Part shown: positions 1 to 7,886 of the stretch, one piece after another
Layout of the letters: the number at the start of each line of letters is the position of its first letter
Position numbering within the stretch: position 1 is the stretch's first letter
Assembly: GCA_910578245.1 (NCBI GenBank)
Contig: CAJTPC010000014.1
Coordinates: forward strand, 1-36,353
Source: an uncultured Christensenella sp.
Lineage (GTDB): Bacteria; Bacillota; Clostridia; Christensenellales; UBA3700
Length of the DNA stretch: 36,353 nucleotides
Direction of reading: 5' to 3'
Program-made: the position numbers and the translations under genes
Notes under the pieces: generated by a model
Database searches by the model: none
Told to the model about the DNA's origin: nothing
Seen by the model: the letters and a program-made list of their open reading frames with translations, nothing else

Positions 1-98
1 AGGCGTACGAAACTGCAAAGAAGATGGTAGACTTGAGATACGACCAAATCGAGAGATACCAAGACTTGTTAAGAGAGCAACGCGCAATGAAAAAGTAA
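1..98 (+). CDS. C-terminal end of an unidentified protein (partial)
   Basis: The window opens inside an open frame (codons start at base 3) that reads 31 residues and stops at TAA 96-98. The visible tail is strongly charged and helical in character, rich in Lys, Arg, Glu and Gln, and ends in RAMKK. I do not recognise the family from this fragment. The next gene starts 346 bases downstream, after a strong terminator at 312-359, so this gene probably ends its own transcript. Confidence 0.55.
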   Translation, partial: AYETAKKMVDLRYDQIERYQDLLREQRAMKK

Positions 99-100
99 GC

Positions 101-225
101 CAACCGCATATATCGGCGCGCCTTCCGCCCTAAAGACTAGGACGCCCTCGGGGTCACATACGGGAAGTACGCTCACCGCTCGGTTGCCGTCTTACGGACG
201 GAAATCACACCAATCTCTGCGGTTG
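101..225. other. Structured GC-rich intergenic segment, possible small RNA
   Basis: This stretch is clearly more GC-rich than neighbouring intergenic DNA and has no convincing reading frame. Its ends are complementary over 8 bp (CAACCGCA 101-108 with TGCGGTTG 218-225). Inside, TTCCG 123-127 can pair with CGGAA 199-203, and CCGT 187-190 with ACGG 194-197 around a 3-base loop. A closing stem with nested hairpins, followed downstream by a terminator on the plus strand, would fit a small structured RNA. I could not match it to 6S, SRP, tmRNA or RNase P signatures on either strand. It could also be part of the dispersed repeat that follows. Confidence 0.3.
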
Positions 226-239
226 TGACAAGCTGTGCT

Positions 240-328
240 ACACGTCATTTCGGGCGGAGTGGAGAAATCTCAACAGTATGGAAATCGAAAGAGATTCTTC
301 GACTACGTTTCACTTCGCTCAAGGTGAC
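240..328 (-). repeat. Dispersed intergenic repeat, left copy
   Basis: Read on the minus strand, this segment begins GTCACCTTGAGCGAAGTGAA and continues into a GTCGAAGAATC-type stretch. A related sequence lies on the plus strand at 36200-36240, after tsaD (GTCACCCTGAGCGGAACGAA). The 13-mer GAGAAATCTCAAC at 262-274 also recurs at 36177-36189. The right end of this copy forms one arm of the terminator at 312-359. Confidence 0.6.
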
Positions 329-359
329 GAACATATGTCACTTTAAGCGAAGTTTTTTT
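312..359 (+). terminator. Strong Rho-independent terminator
   Basis: ACTTCGCT (312-319) plus GTGAC (324-328) pair with GTCAC (337-341) plus AGCGAAGT (345-352) around an 8-base loop. Seven T residues follow (353-359). It would end transcription from the gene or RNA at the left edge of the window. The left arm lies inside the dispersed repeat. Confidence 0.85.
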
Positions 360-383
360 GACATATTATTTACATTTAATATA

Positions 384-425
384 TTGACAAAGTCGCATGC
401 TCAGCATATAATCTAACTAGGTTAG
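384..425 (+). promoter_or_regulatory. Promoter and operator of the MarR-type regulator
   Basis: A consensus sigma-A promoter is visible: TTGACA 384-389, a 17-base spacer, TATAAT 407-412. Directly after the -10 box, over the expected start of transcription, lies CTAACTAGGTTAG (413-425), an inverted repeat of CTAAC and GTTAG around TAG. The 12-base core CTAACTAGGTTA recurs in reverse orientation at 941-952, before the ABC exporter. The position predicts steric repression, most simply by the MarR protein encoded just downstream. Confidence 0.82.
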
Positions 426-444
426 TAAATATAAGAGGGAAATT

Positions 445-906
445 GTGGCAGATATTAAGGACGTTGAGTACGTATTCAGAAGATTGAACGAAACCAGACC
501 GGCCGAATTAAACGACAGAATGAGCGATATTAATCTTGGTATAGGCGCAGTGCTGAAGATACTCGATGAAGCGGGCGGAGCAGTTACGTGCGGAGATATT
601 GCCAAGAAGATGAAAGTAAGTACGGCAAGAGTTGCGGTTTTACTCAAAAAAATGGAAGCCAAGAATTTGATAGCGCGCTCAAGCGACAAAGATGACGCAA
701 GGATAGTTTATATCAACAGTACGACAGACGGCAAGAAATTGGTAGACGAACTAAGAAAGACAATGGAGGAGCATCTATCAAGAATGATAGACGAACTTGG
801 AATGGAAAAAATCAAGACATTTTTAGATTTGTCAGCGGAATTAAAGAGCGTTGCCGAAGCGACAAGACCGCAAATGCCGGATTTTTTCAAAAGGAATAAC
901 AAGTGA
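445..906 (+). CDS. MarR-family winged-helix transcriptional regulator
   Basis: A protein of 153 residues, the usual MarR size. The central part (about residues 30-90) reads as a winged helix-turn-helix: the segment VTCGDIAKKMKVSTARVAVL is the helix-turn-helix, followed by LLKKMEAKNLIARSSDKDDARIVYI, with the DxDDxR wing typical of MarR proteins. The start is GTG at 445, chosen because AGAGGGA (434-440) sits 4 bases upstream. The gene is followed by two ABC exporter genes, an arrangement common for MarR regulators that control drug efflux. Matching operators before this gene (413-425) and before the exporter (940-952) suggest that it represses both units. The ligand cannot be told from sequence. 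Confidence 0.9.
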   Translation: MADIKDVEYVFRRLNETRPAELNDRMSDINLGIGAVLKILDEAGGAVTCGDIAKKMKVSTARVAVLLKKMEAKNLIARSSDKDDARIVYINSTTDGKKLVDELRKTMEEHLSRMIDELGMEKIKTFLDLSAELKSVAEATRPQMPDFFKRNNK

Positions 907-939
907 TAGAGGGGGATATCTATTTTTTTTGTAAAATAG

Positions 940-952
940 TTAACCTAGTTAG
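940..952. promoter_or_regulatory. Second MarR-type operator, upstream of the ABC exporter
   Basis: TTAACCTAGTTAG matches the reverse complement of the 413-425 site except at its first base. It sits in the 98-base gap between the regulator and the exporter, shortly after a TAAAAT (932-937) that could serve as a -10 box. No good -35 box is seen for that -10. The exporter may therefore have its own regulated promoter besides read-through from 384-412. Confidence 0.7.
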
Positions 953-1004
953 TAAAATTTACGCAAAGTAAATGCATAGCATAGAAGAGTAAGGAGAATA
1001 TCAA

Positions 1005-2804
1005 ATGTTGAAGTTATTAAAAAAGTTTACGGCGTTTGAGTGGGTATTAGTCGTGCTGGCTATCGCTTTTATCGTACTTATGGTGTGGTGCGAAATGACA
1101 ATGCCCGAGTATATGTTGGAAATAACTAAACTTGTTCAGACGGAAGGCAGTCTAATAAAAGACGTGTGGATAGCCGGCGCAAAGATGTTGGCTTATGCCT
1201 TGGGTAGTTTATTATGTTCGGTAGCGGTTGCGTTGATAGCGTCGCGGGTAGCGTCGAATTTTGGCGCAACGCTAAGACGCGATTTATTTAGCAAAGTTCA
1301 AAGTTTCTCAATGCAAGAGATTGGCAAATTTTCTACGGCAAGTCTTATTACTAGGTCTACCAACGACGTTACGCAAGTACAAATGCTAATCACGCTAGGT
1401 TTGCAAATCATGGTCAAGGCGCCAATCATGGCGGTGTGGGCGATATGCAAAATATCTTCTGGAAGCTGGCAATGGACGTTGGCTACGGGCATAGCGGTGG
1501 CAGTATTGCTTGCAGTGATATTGACGTGCACGGCGATAGCATTGCCAAGATTTAGAAAGATGCAAGAACTTACCGATGACGTAAACCGCGTGACCAGAGA
1601 AAATCTGACCGGCATAAGGGTCGTTAGAGCGTACAATGCCGAGAGGTATCAAGAAGAAAAATTCAAGAAAGCCAACGACGTATTGACGGGTACGGCTTTG
1701 TTTACGGGACGAACGATGTCGTTTCTTATGCCTAGTATCCAGTTGATTTTGAGCGGATTTTCCCTAGCGATATATTGGATTGGCGCTGTCATAATCGACA
1801 AAGCGGGATTGATGGATAGAATAGGGCTTTTCGCCGATATGGTAGTGTTCTTGCAATACGGAGTACAGGTGCTGATGTCCTTCATGATGTTGGTAATGAT
1901 AGTCATTTTAATGCCGAGAGCTCAAGTATCGGCAAAGCGTATCAATGAAGTTCTATCAACACAAGTGGTAATTAAGGACGGAAAAGCAGATCAAGGCGAA
2001 GAGGGCGCAGTGGGCGAAGTGGAATTCAAAGACGTATGCTTTGCCTATCCCGATGGCGATTCCAATGCAGTCGAAGGCATTACCTTTAAGGCTAGCAAGG
2101 GCGAAACCGTAGCTTTGATTGGCGCTACGGGTTGCGGTAAAAGTACAGTAATAAATCTTATACCGAGATTTTACGATGTCACGGGAGGAGAAGTACTAAT
2201 CGACGGTAAGAACGTCAAGGATTATAAGCAAAAATCTCTTCGTAATAAAATAGGTTATATTTCACAAAAGGCAACGTTGTTTTCGGGTACGATAGAATCC
2301 AACGTGGCATTTGGCGATAGCCTTAGCGCTATTACTCAAGAAAATATTGAGCATGCAATCGATACGGCGCAAGCAAGCGATTTCGTGGCCGACAAGGGCG
2401 GAATAGCAAGCGCAGTAGCGCAGGGCGGTACCAACTTGTCGGGTGGACAAAAGCAGAGAATATCCATAGCGAGAGCTATTGCTAGAAAGCCTGAGATATT
2501 AATCTTTGACGACTCATTCTCGGCGCTCGACTATAAGACGGATAGAACGCTGAGAGAAGCGCTGGATAGAGAATGTAAGGACTCTACAAGAATAATAGTC
2601 GCGCAAAGAATAGGTACTATTCGCGATGCTGACAGAATAATCGTACTTGACGATGGCAGAATTGTGGGGCAGGGTAAGCATGAACAACTTATGCGAAATT
2701 GCGAGACGTATCGCCAAATCGCTTATTCTCAGTTGTCTAAGGAAGAACTTGAAGACAATGTTGTTGGAAGCGACAATCATAATTTGACTAAGGAGGAAGC
2801 GTAA
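1005..2804 (+). CDS. ABC multidrug-type exporter half-transporter with degenerate catalytic site
   Basis: A 599-residue half-transporter with an N-terminal six-helix membrane domain (about residues 10-320) and a C-terminal nucleotide-binding domain. Visible motifs are Walker A GATGCGKST (373-381), signature LSGGQ (478-482) and Walker B IFDDS, where the usual catalytic Glu is Asp (D503). Asp at this place is typical of the inactive-site partner of heterodimeric exporters such as TM287/288 and BmrCD. The next gene starts one base after this stop codon and has the complementary pattern, so the two very likely form one heterodimer in the membrane. The start at 1005 follows AAGGAGA (991-997). Substrate unknown; the MarR link suggests a toxic compound or drug. 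Confidence 0.93.
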   Translation: MLKLLKKFTAFEWVLVVLAIAFIVLMVWCEMTMPEYMLEITKLVQTEGSLIKDVWIAGAKMLAYALGSLLCSVAVALIASRVASNFGATLRRDLFSKVQSFSMQEIGKFSTASLITRSTNDVTQVQMLITLGLQIMVKAPIMAVWAICKISSGSWQWTLATGIAVAVLLAVILTCTAIALPRFRKMQELTDDVNRVTRENLTGIRVVRAYNAERYQEEKFKKANDVLTGTALFTGRTMSFLMPSIQLILSGFSLAIYWIGAVIIDKAGLMDRIGLFADMVVFLQYGVQVLMSFMMLVMIVILMPRAQVSAKRINEVLSTQVVIKDGKADQGEEGAVGEVEFKDVCFAYPDGDSNAVEGITFKASKGETVALIGATGCGKSTVINLIPRFYDVTGGEVLIDGKNVKDYKQKSLRNKIGYISQKATLFSGTIESNVAFGDSLSAITQENIEHAIDTAQASDFVADKGGIASAVAQGGTNLSGGQKQRISIARAIARKPEILIFDDSFSALDYKTDRTLREALDRECKDSTRIIVAQRIGTIRDADRIIVLDDGRIVGQGKHEQLMRNCETYRQIAYSQLSKEELEDNVVGSDNHNLTKEEA

Positions 2805-2805
2805 T

Positions 2806-4584
2806 ATGCCCAGACCATCTAGAAACGTTGAAAAGGCCAAGGATTTTAAGGGTACTTGGATAAAGATTATTAAATATTGCAAGAAGTATTACGCTATATT
2901 ATTGGTCGCGATTGTTTGCGCAATAGCAGGTACTGTTATGACGTTGATAGGTCCCAACAAGATAGCTGACTTGACGGACATTGTTCAAAAAGGACTGTTT
3001 GGACAGATAGATATGGACTCTGTCGCTAATATAGGACTGACGCTTATTACTATATACCTTATAAGTATGGTTTTGCAGAGCTTGCAAGGTTGGATAATGG
3101 CGACTACAACGCAAAGAATATCGCAAGGACTTAGGAGCGATATTTCTCGCAAGATTAATTGCTTGCCGATGTGGTACTACAATAAGACTAGTACCGGCGA
3201 TGTACTATCAAGAGTTACTAACGATGTTGATATGGTGGGGCAGTCGCTCAATCAAAGTATCAGTACGCTCGTGTCGGCAGTGACGCTGTTCATCGGCTCT
3301 TTGATAATGATGTTTGTTACCAATTGGATACTTGCTTTGACAGCAATCGGCGCGACTGCTATAGGATTTTTACTTATGGGCGCGATTGCAGGTAAATCGC
3401 AAAAGTACTTTGCACGTCAACAAAAGCACTTAGGCGAAATCAACGGTCTTATAGAGGAGATATATGCAGGTCATACCGTTGTTAAGGCGTACAACGGCGA
3501 GGGTAAGTCGCAGGCGACTTTTGATAATATGAACTCAAATCTAAAGGACAGCGCATTCAAAGCGCAATGTATGGCGGGATTGATGATGCCAATAATGACT
3601 TTCGTGGGCAATTTCGGTTATGTGGCGGTATGCGTTGTAGGAGCGGTGTTGGCGCTTGATCATAAAATCAGTATCGGTACTATAATCGCTTTTACTATGT
3701 ATGTGCGATACTTCACTCAACCTCTCTCGCAAATGGCGCAGGCTTTTCAATCTTTGCAATCGGCGGCCGCCGCAGGCGAAAGAATATTCGAGTTCTTGGA
3801 AGCTGAAGAAATGGAGGATGAGAGAAATAAAGTATTCGAGTTCGGTAAAGTCGAAGGTCAGGTGCAGTTCGATCACGTTAAGTTTGGTTACGAGGACAGC
3901 GAAAGAATTATTATTCACGACTTTTCTGCTATCGCCAAGGCAGGACAGAAAGTGGCAATCGTCGGACCTACCGGCGCGGGAAAGACGACTATGGTCAACT
4001 TGCTTATGAGATTCAACGAGATAAAAGACGGCGATATACTCATAGACGGAGTATCTATCAAAAATATGTCTAGACAAGAAGTGCACAAACAGTTCTGCAT
4101 GGTATTACAAGATACTTGGCTTTTTGAAGGCACGCTTAGAGAAAACTTGGTCTACAACACGCACGGCGTGAGCGATAAGAGATTGGACGAAGCGTGCAAA
4201 GCGGTGGGGCTTGACCACTTCGTGCATACTTTATCCAACGGCTATGACACAGTGCTTGGCGACCAAATATCTCTTTCGCAAGGACAAAAGCAACAGCTCA
4301 CCATTGCAAGAGCAATGATTGCAGACAAACCTATGCTCATATTGGACGAGGCGACGAGTTCCGTTGATACTCGCACAGAACAAAAGATACAAAGCGCAAT
4401 GGACGAACTTATGAAAGGACGTACCTCTTTTGTAATAGCTCATAGACTTTCGACTATTAAGAATGCCGATTTGATTCTTGTCATGAAGGACGGAGATATT
4501 ATCGAGAGCGGAAATCACGAACAACTGATTGAGCAAAACGGTTTTTATGCCGACCTTTACAACAGCCAGTTCGCAACTAATTAG
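2806..4584 (+). CDS. ABC multidrug-type exporter half-transporter, catalytic partner
   Basis: A 592-residue partner of the preceding gene, with an N-terminal membrane domain and a C-terminal ATPase. Walker A is GPTGAGKTT (387-395) and Walker B is LILDE with the catalytic Glu present (E515). The signature is LSQGQ (490-494) instead of LSGGQ. This is the mirror image of its partner. The intact ATP site would be built from this Walker A/B and the partner's LSGGQ, and the degenerate site from LSQGQ and the partner's DD. AAGGAGG (2790-2796) lies within the end of the previous gene, indicating coupled translation. A symmetrical hairpin follows the stop. Confidence 0.93.
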   Translation: MPRPSRNVEKAKDFKGTWIKIIKYCKKYYAILLVAIVCAIAGTVMTLIGPNKIADLTDIVQKGLFGQIDMDSVANIGLTLITIYLISMVLQSLQGWIMATTTQRISQGLRSDISRKINCLPMWYYNKTSTGDVLSRVTNDVDMVGQSLNQSISTLVSAVTLFIGSLIMMFVTNWILALTAIGATAIGFLLMGAIAGKSQKYFARQQKHLGEINGLIEEIYAGHTVVKAYNGEGKSQATFDNMNSNLKDSAFKAQCMAGLMMPIMTFVGNFGYVAVCVVGAVLALDHKISIGTIIAFTMYVRYFTQPLSQMAQAFQSLQSAAAAGERIFEFLEAEEMEDERNKVFEFGKVEGQVQFDHVKFGYEDSERIIIHDFSAIAKAGQKVAIVGPTGAGKTTMVNLLMRFNEIKDGDILIDGVSIKNMSRQEVHKQFCMVLQDTWLFEGTLRENLVYNTHGVSDKRLDEACKAVGLDHFVHTLSNGYDTVLGDQISLSQGQKQQLTIARAMIADKPMLILDEATSSVDTRTEQKIQSAMDELMKGRTSFVIAHRLSTIKNADLILVMKDGDIIESGNHEQLIEQNGFYADLYNSQFATN

Positions 4585-4622
4585 CATTTATCTTAATCGG
4601 TCTATGCCGATGTTCCCCTTAT

Positions 4623-4660
4623 AATACGAAGACGGTCTGTTAACAGTCCGTCTTTGTATT
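4623..4660 (+). terminator. Hairpin after the ABC exporter operon
   Basis: A nearly perfect 38-base dyad: AATAC, AAGACGG and CTGTT pair with AACAG, CCGTCTT and GTATT, with three isolated single-base mismatches. The following tract is T-rich but interrupted (TGTGTAATTG), so it may be a moderate terminator or a 3' stabilising hairpin. Confidence 0.6.
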
Positions 4661-4784
4661 TGTGTAATTGCGTCAAATCTTAATATATTATAAATTCGTC
4701 ATTTTTTTATCAATTATCGCAGGCTTTGAAAACGTATAAAAATTAAAAAAAATGTGCCGTTTTGCGTAAAAAAATAAAAAGTAT

Positions 4785-4813
4785 TTGCTATTTACTATAA
4801 ATAATGATATATT
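4785..4813 (+). promoter_or_regulatory. Candidate promoter of the AraC-type gene
   Basis: TTGCTA (4785-4790), 17 bases, TATATT (4808-4813). The leader would be about 28 bases and contains the ribosome site AGTGGGA. The region is very AT-rich, so chance matches are possible. Confidence 0.45.
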
Positions 4814-4847
4814 GATATATATAAAATTTACGCAGTGGGAAAAATGT

Positions 4848-5687
4848 ATGGCAGAGTTTTTTATCAATTTCACGCATTACATAGACGAAGACGCGCCTGT
4901 TAAGATAAGAATGATTGGCGAAACTCAAAAAGAGGACAACGTCAATATCGAACGTAATAATTCGGAAATTATGGCTTTGGAGTATATAATATCGGGAGAG
5001 GGTATTTTGGAGATAAACGGTAAGACGTATTATCCAAAGGTAGGCGATGTATTCTTTCTTCCAAAAGGAAGCTCGCATAGATATTCTTCCAATAAGAAAA
5101 ACGGATGGCATAAAATCTGGGTAGCATTCGATGGCAAATTAATGGAAGAAATGGTAGATATGTATTTGCCCAAAGACACGTATCTTTTTTCTAACTGCTA
5201 CGTTGGTAATTACTTTAACGATATTCTGTATTATCTTAAGAATTTCAAGAACAACTACAAAAAACTCACTGACGGCGTTTCTATTAAACTTTTTGAGATA
5301 TTTACGGCAATCAGAGGTAGCGCTACTTCAGTCAAAAAAGTCAGCTTAGCTATGCAGATAAAGGATACTTTGGATATGATGGTGGAGAGCGAACTTTCAC
5401 TTGAGAGTCTAAGCGCGCAGTTTGGTTATACCAAAAATCACATTATTCATATATTCAAGCAGGCTTTCGGTATTACGCCGTACAATTATTTTTTGGAGCG
5501 TAAAATCGAGTATGCAAAAGTGTATTTGGATAATTGTCTGCTATCCATAGCCGATATTGCGCAAAAGCTGTCTTTTTCTGACCAACAGTACTTTTCCATT
5601 TGTTTCAAAAAGATAGTGGGAGTACCTCCTATCGCGTATCGCAACAAAAAGTTCCCCAAGGATTTTGATAAGTCGAAATCGACATAA
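4848..5687 (+). CDS. AraC-family transcriptional regulator with cupin-type sensor
   Basis: About 280 residues from the ATG at 4848, chosen because AGTGGGA lies 7 bases upstream; the frame extends further upstream only through a TTG without a ribosome site. The N-terminal half reads as an AraC-type cupin (EYIISGEGILEINGKTYYPK, then GDVFFLPKGSSHRY), normally a ligand-sensing domain. The last 100 residues hold two helix-turn-helix motifs: LSLESLSAQFGYTKNHIIHIFK, then LSIADIAQKLSFSDQQYFSI ending in the family's typical FKKIVGVPPIAYR. Such proteins often activate sugar or carbohydrate genes next to them, but no such genes flank this one, so its target is unknown. Confidence 0.9.
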   Translation: MAEFFINFTHYIDEDAPVKIRMIGETQKEDNVNIERNNSEIMALEYIISGEGILEINGKTYYPKVGDVFFLPKGSSHRYSSNKKNGWHKIWVAFDGKLMEEMVDMYLPKDTYLFSNCYVGNYFNDILYYLKNFKNNYKKLTDGVSIKLFEIFTAIRGSATSVKKVSLAMQIKDTLDMMVESELSLESLSAQFGYTKNHIIHIFKQAFGITPYNYFLERKIEYAKVYLDNCLLSIADIAQKLSFSDQQYFSICFKKIVGVPPIAYRNKKFPKDFDKSKST

Positions 5688-5743
5688 GTATAATAAATGC
5701 GACAAAACTCGCAATATTGAGCTTTATTGCTCACGGTATTTAG

Positions 5744-5772
5744 TTGAAAAAGATAATTAATTATGCTAGAAT
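5744..5772 (+). promoter_or_regulatory. Promoter of the lysyl-tRNA synthetase gene
   Basis: TTGAAA (5744-5749), 17 bases, TAGAAT (5767-5772). TGC directly before the -10 box makes it an extended -10 promoter. The start of transcription would be near 5779, leaving a leader of about 37 bases, too short for a T-box riboswitch. Confidence 0.75.
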
Positions 5773-5815
5773 ATAAAATAAACTAGACAAACGATAAACG
5801 AAAAGAGGTGTATAT

Positions 5816-7840
5816 ATGCATTGGTCGGAAACGATAGCGCAAAAGATAATACAAAGGAATCCAAACAAGGAAGAGTACGTGTGCGCCGCGGGCATCAGTC
5901 CGTCAGGGTCTATTCACATTGGCAACTTCAGAGATATTGCCACAAGCTATTTTGTAGCAAGGTCGCTACGCAAAATGGGCAAAAAAGCAAAGTTGCTTTT
6001 CTCTTGGGATGAGTTTGATCGTTTGAGAAAAGTTCCCGTCAACGTAGCAAAGGTAAACGGCGATATGGAAAAATATATCGGTTGTCCTTACGTAGACGTA
6101 CCAAATCCGTTCCCAAATAGCGATGCAAAGAATTATGCGGAGTATTTTGAAAAGGAATTTGAGGCGTCCCTTCAAAAGTTTGGCATACAAATGGAGTTCC
6201 GTCACCAAGCTCAGATGTATAGATCCGGTAAGTATAAGGACTACGTTCTTCTTGCTCTAAAAAAGAGAGGGGAGATATTCGATATAATCGACAGTCACCG
6301 TACGCAAGAAGCGCAAGAGGGAGAGAGAGAGGCTTATTATCCTGTAAGTATTTACTGTCCTAAGTGCGGAAGAGATACCACCAAGATTGACACTCTTTCC
6401 GATGATTGCGCGCAAGCAGAGTATAGTTGTAAATGCGGTTTTTCAGGTCACTTTGACTTTACAAAGGACTTCAATTGTAAATTGGCTTGGAAGATAGACT
6501 GGCCGATGCGTTGGTGTTATGAGGGAGTAGACTTTGAGCCGGGCGGTAAGGACCATGCAAGTATCAATGGAAGTTACGACACTTCCAAGCATATATCCAA
6601 GCAGATATTCGGATACGATGCGCCTATATTCCAAGGCTATGAGTTTATAGGAATAAGCGATTCGGGCGCTTCAACAGGCAAGATGAGCGGATCGAGCGGT
6701 CTAAACCTCACTCCAGAAACTCTTCTTAAGCTCTATCAGCCGGAAGTATTGCTGTGGCTTTATTCCCGTAACGAACCTCTCAAGGCTTTCAATTTCTGTC
6801 TTGACGACGGTATATTAAGACAGTACTTTGAGTTTGACAAAATGTACAACGATGTTAAGAACGGCACTGCAGACGATAAAACTAAGTCGATTATGGAGCT
6901 TGTTAGCGTAGAAGGCAGAGATCTATCGACTGTACCTATGGGACTTATCGTTCAACTAGGTTCGGTAGTCAACTTTAACCTTAAAATGCTTGAATTGGTT
7001 TTTGAAAAAATCGGTACGCCTTTCAAGTATGAAGAGTTCAAGGATAGATTGGAGAGAGCAAAATATTGGCTTGAAAAGTGTTCTCCGCAAGATATGAACA
7101 AATTGCGTACAACCCGCAATTGGGAAGTATATCAAACTTTGACCGAGCAGGAAAAGCAAGAGATAGCGCAACTATATGATTATCTTAAAAATTCCACATA
7201 CGACCTCGGAGAATTACAGACGGAGTTGTACGCTATTCCTAAGCGAGTTCGCGGACTTACTACTGAAGATAAAGAACTCAAGGCGTGTCAAGGAGCATTC
7301 TTTAAGAACGTCTATAAGTTGTTGATAGATAAAGAAAAAGGTCCTAGACTTTATCTTTTCCTTTACGCTATAGATAGCGATAATTATCTACCGCTTCTCG
7401 ATTTCTCTTATCCAAAGACAAAGGAAGAAGAGGAAGCAGAAAAGGTTGTTGAAGAAGTAGTTGAGGATAATAAAGTCGAGTACGGCGAGCCTGATCCCGT
7501 AGCTCCTATTAAGCCGGAAATCGAGCTTGGCGACTTTGAAAAAATAGATATGAGAGTATGTAAGATTCTCAAATGTCAAGAGATACGCAAGTCGCACAAT
7601 TGCTACAAGTTGACGCTTTTTGACGGAGAGGGTGAGAGAGTAATAGTGTCGTCGATTAAACATTATTACACACCTGAACAACTTATCGGTAAGAAGATAT
7701 TAGTAGTAGCTAATCTCAAGCCTGTTAGAATTACCGGCGTAACAAGCAACGGTATGTTGGTCGCAGGTACAAACAACGCGTGCGGTTGTAAAGTTATATT
7801 CGTAGACGATATGGTACCGGAAGGTACGGCGATAAAATAA
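5816..7840 (+). CDS. lysK: Class I lysyl-tRNA synthetase fused to a C-terminal tRNA-binding domain
   Basis: A 674-residue enzyme predicted to charge tRNA-Lys with lysine in the cytoplasm. It belongs to class I, not to the class II LysRS found in most bacteria: PSGSIHIGN carries the class I HIGH-type motif (34-37), and TGKMSGSSG carries the KMSKS-type loop in the KMSGS form typical of class I LysRS (289-293). CxxC (181, 184) and CxC (205, 207) look like a zinc site. After a Glu-rich linker (about 540-565), the last 105 residues (FEKIDMRVCKI, then VVANLKPVRITG and SNGMLVAG) are a Trbp111/EMAP-II-like domain of the kind at the MetRS C-terminus. Class I LysRS usually lacks it. The start at 5816 follows AGAGGTG. 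Confidence 0.93.
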   Translation: MHWSETIAQKIIQRNPNKEEYVCAAGISPSGSIHIGNFRDIATSYFVARSLRKMGKKAKLLFSWDEFDRLRKVPVNVAKVNGDMEKYIGCPYVDVPNPFPNSDAKNYAEYFEKEFEASLQKFGIQMEFRHQAQMYRSGKYKDYVLLALKKRGEIFDIIDSHRTQEAQEGEREAYYPVSIYCPKCGRDTTKIDTLSDDCAQAEYSCKCGFSGHFDFTKDFNCKLAWKIDWPMRWCYEGVDFEPGGKDHASINGSYDTSKHISKQIFGYDAPIFQGYEFIGISDSGASTGKMSGSSGLNLTPETLLKLYQPEVLLWLYSRNEPLKAFNFCLDDGILRQYFEFDKMYNDVKNGTADDKTKSIMELVSVEGRDLSTVPMGLIVQLGSVVNFNLKMLELVFEKIGTPFKYEEFKDRLERAKYWLEKCSPQDMNKLRTTRNWEVYQTLTEQEKQEIAQLYDYLKNSTYDLGELQTELYAIPKRVRGLTTEDKELKACQGAFFKNVYKLLIDKEKGPRLYLFLYAIDSDNYLPLLDFSYPKTKEEEEAEKVVEEVVEDNKVEYGEPDPVAPIKPEIELGDFEKIDMRVCKILKCQEIRKSHNCYKLTLFDGEGERVIVSSIKHYYTPEQLIGKKILVVANLKPVRITGVTSNGMLVAGTNNACGCKVIFVDDMVPEGTAIK

Positions 7841-7886
7841 AACTAAATACGTAAGAGGACAAATCTGGAATGTAGCGAAACTCGAT

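Noticed and set aside
101..225. Assignment of the structured spacer to 6S RNA
   Set aside because: Short stretches resemble 6S on either strand, but the length and central bubble pattern do not fit, so no family was given.
5778..5815. T-box or other riboswitch before the lysyl-tRNA synthetase
   Set aside because: The predicted leader is only about 37 bases and shows no specifier or antiterminator structure.
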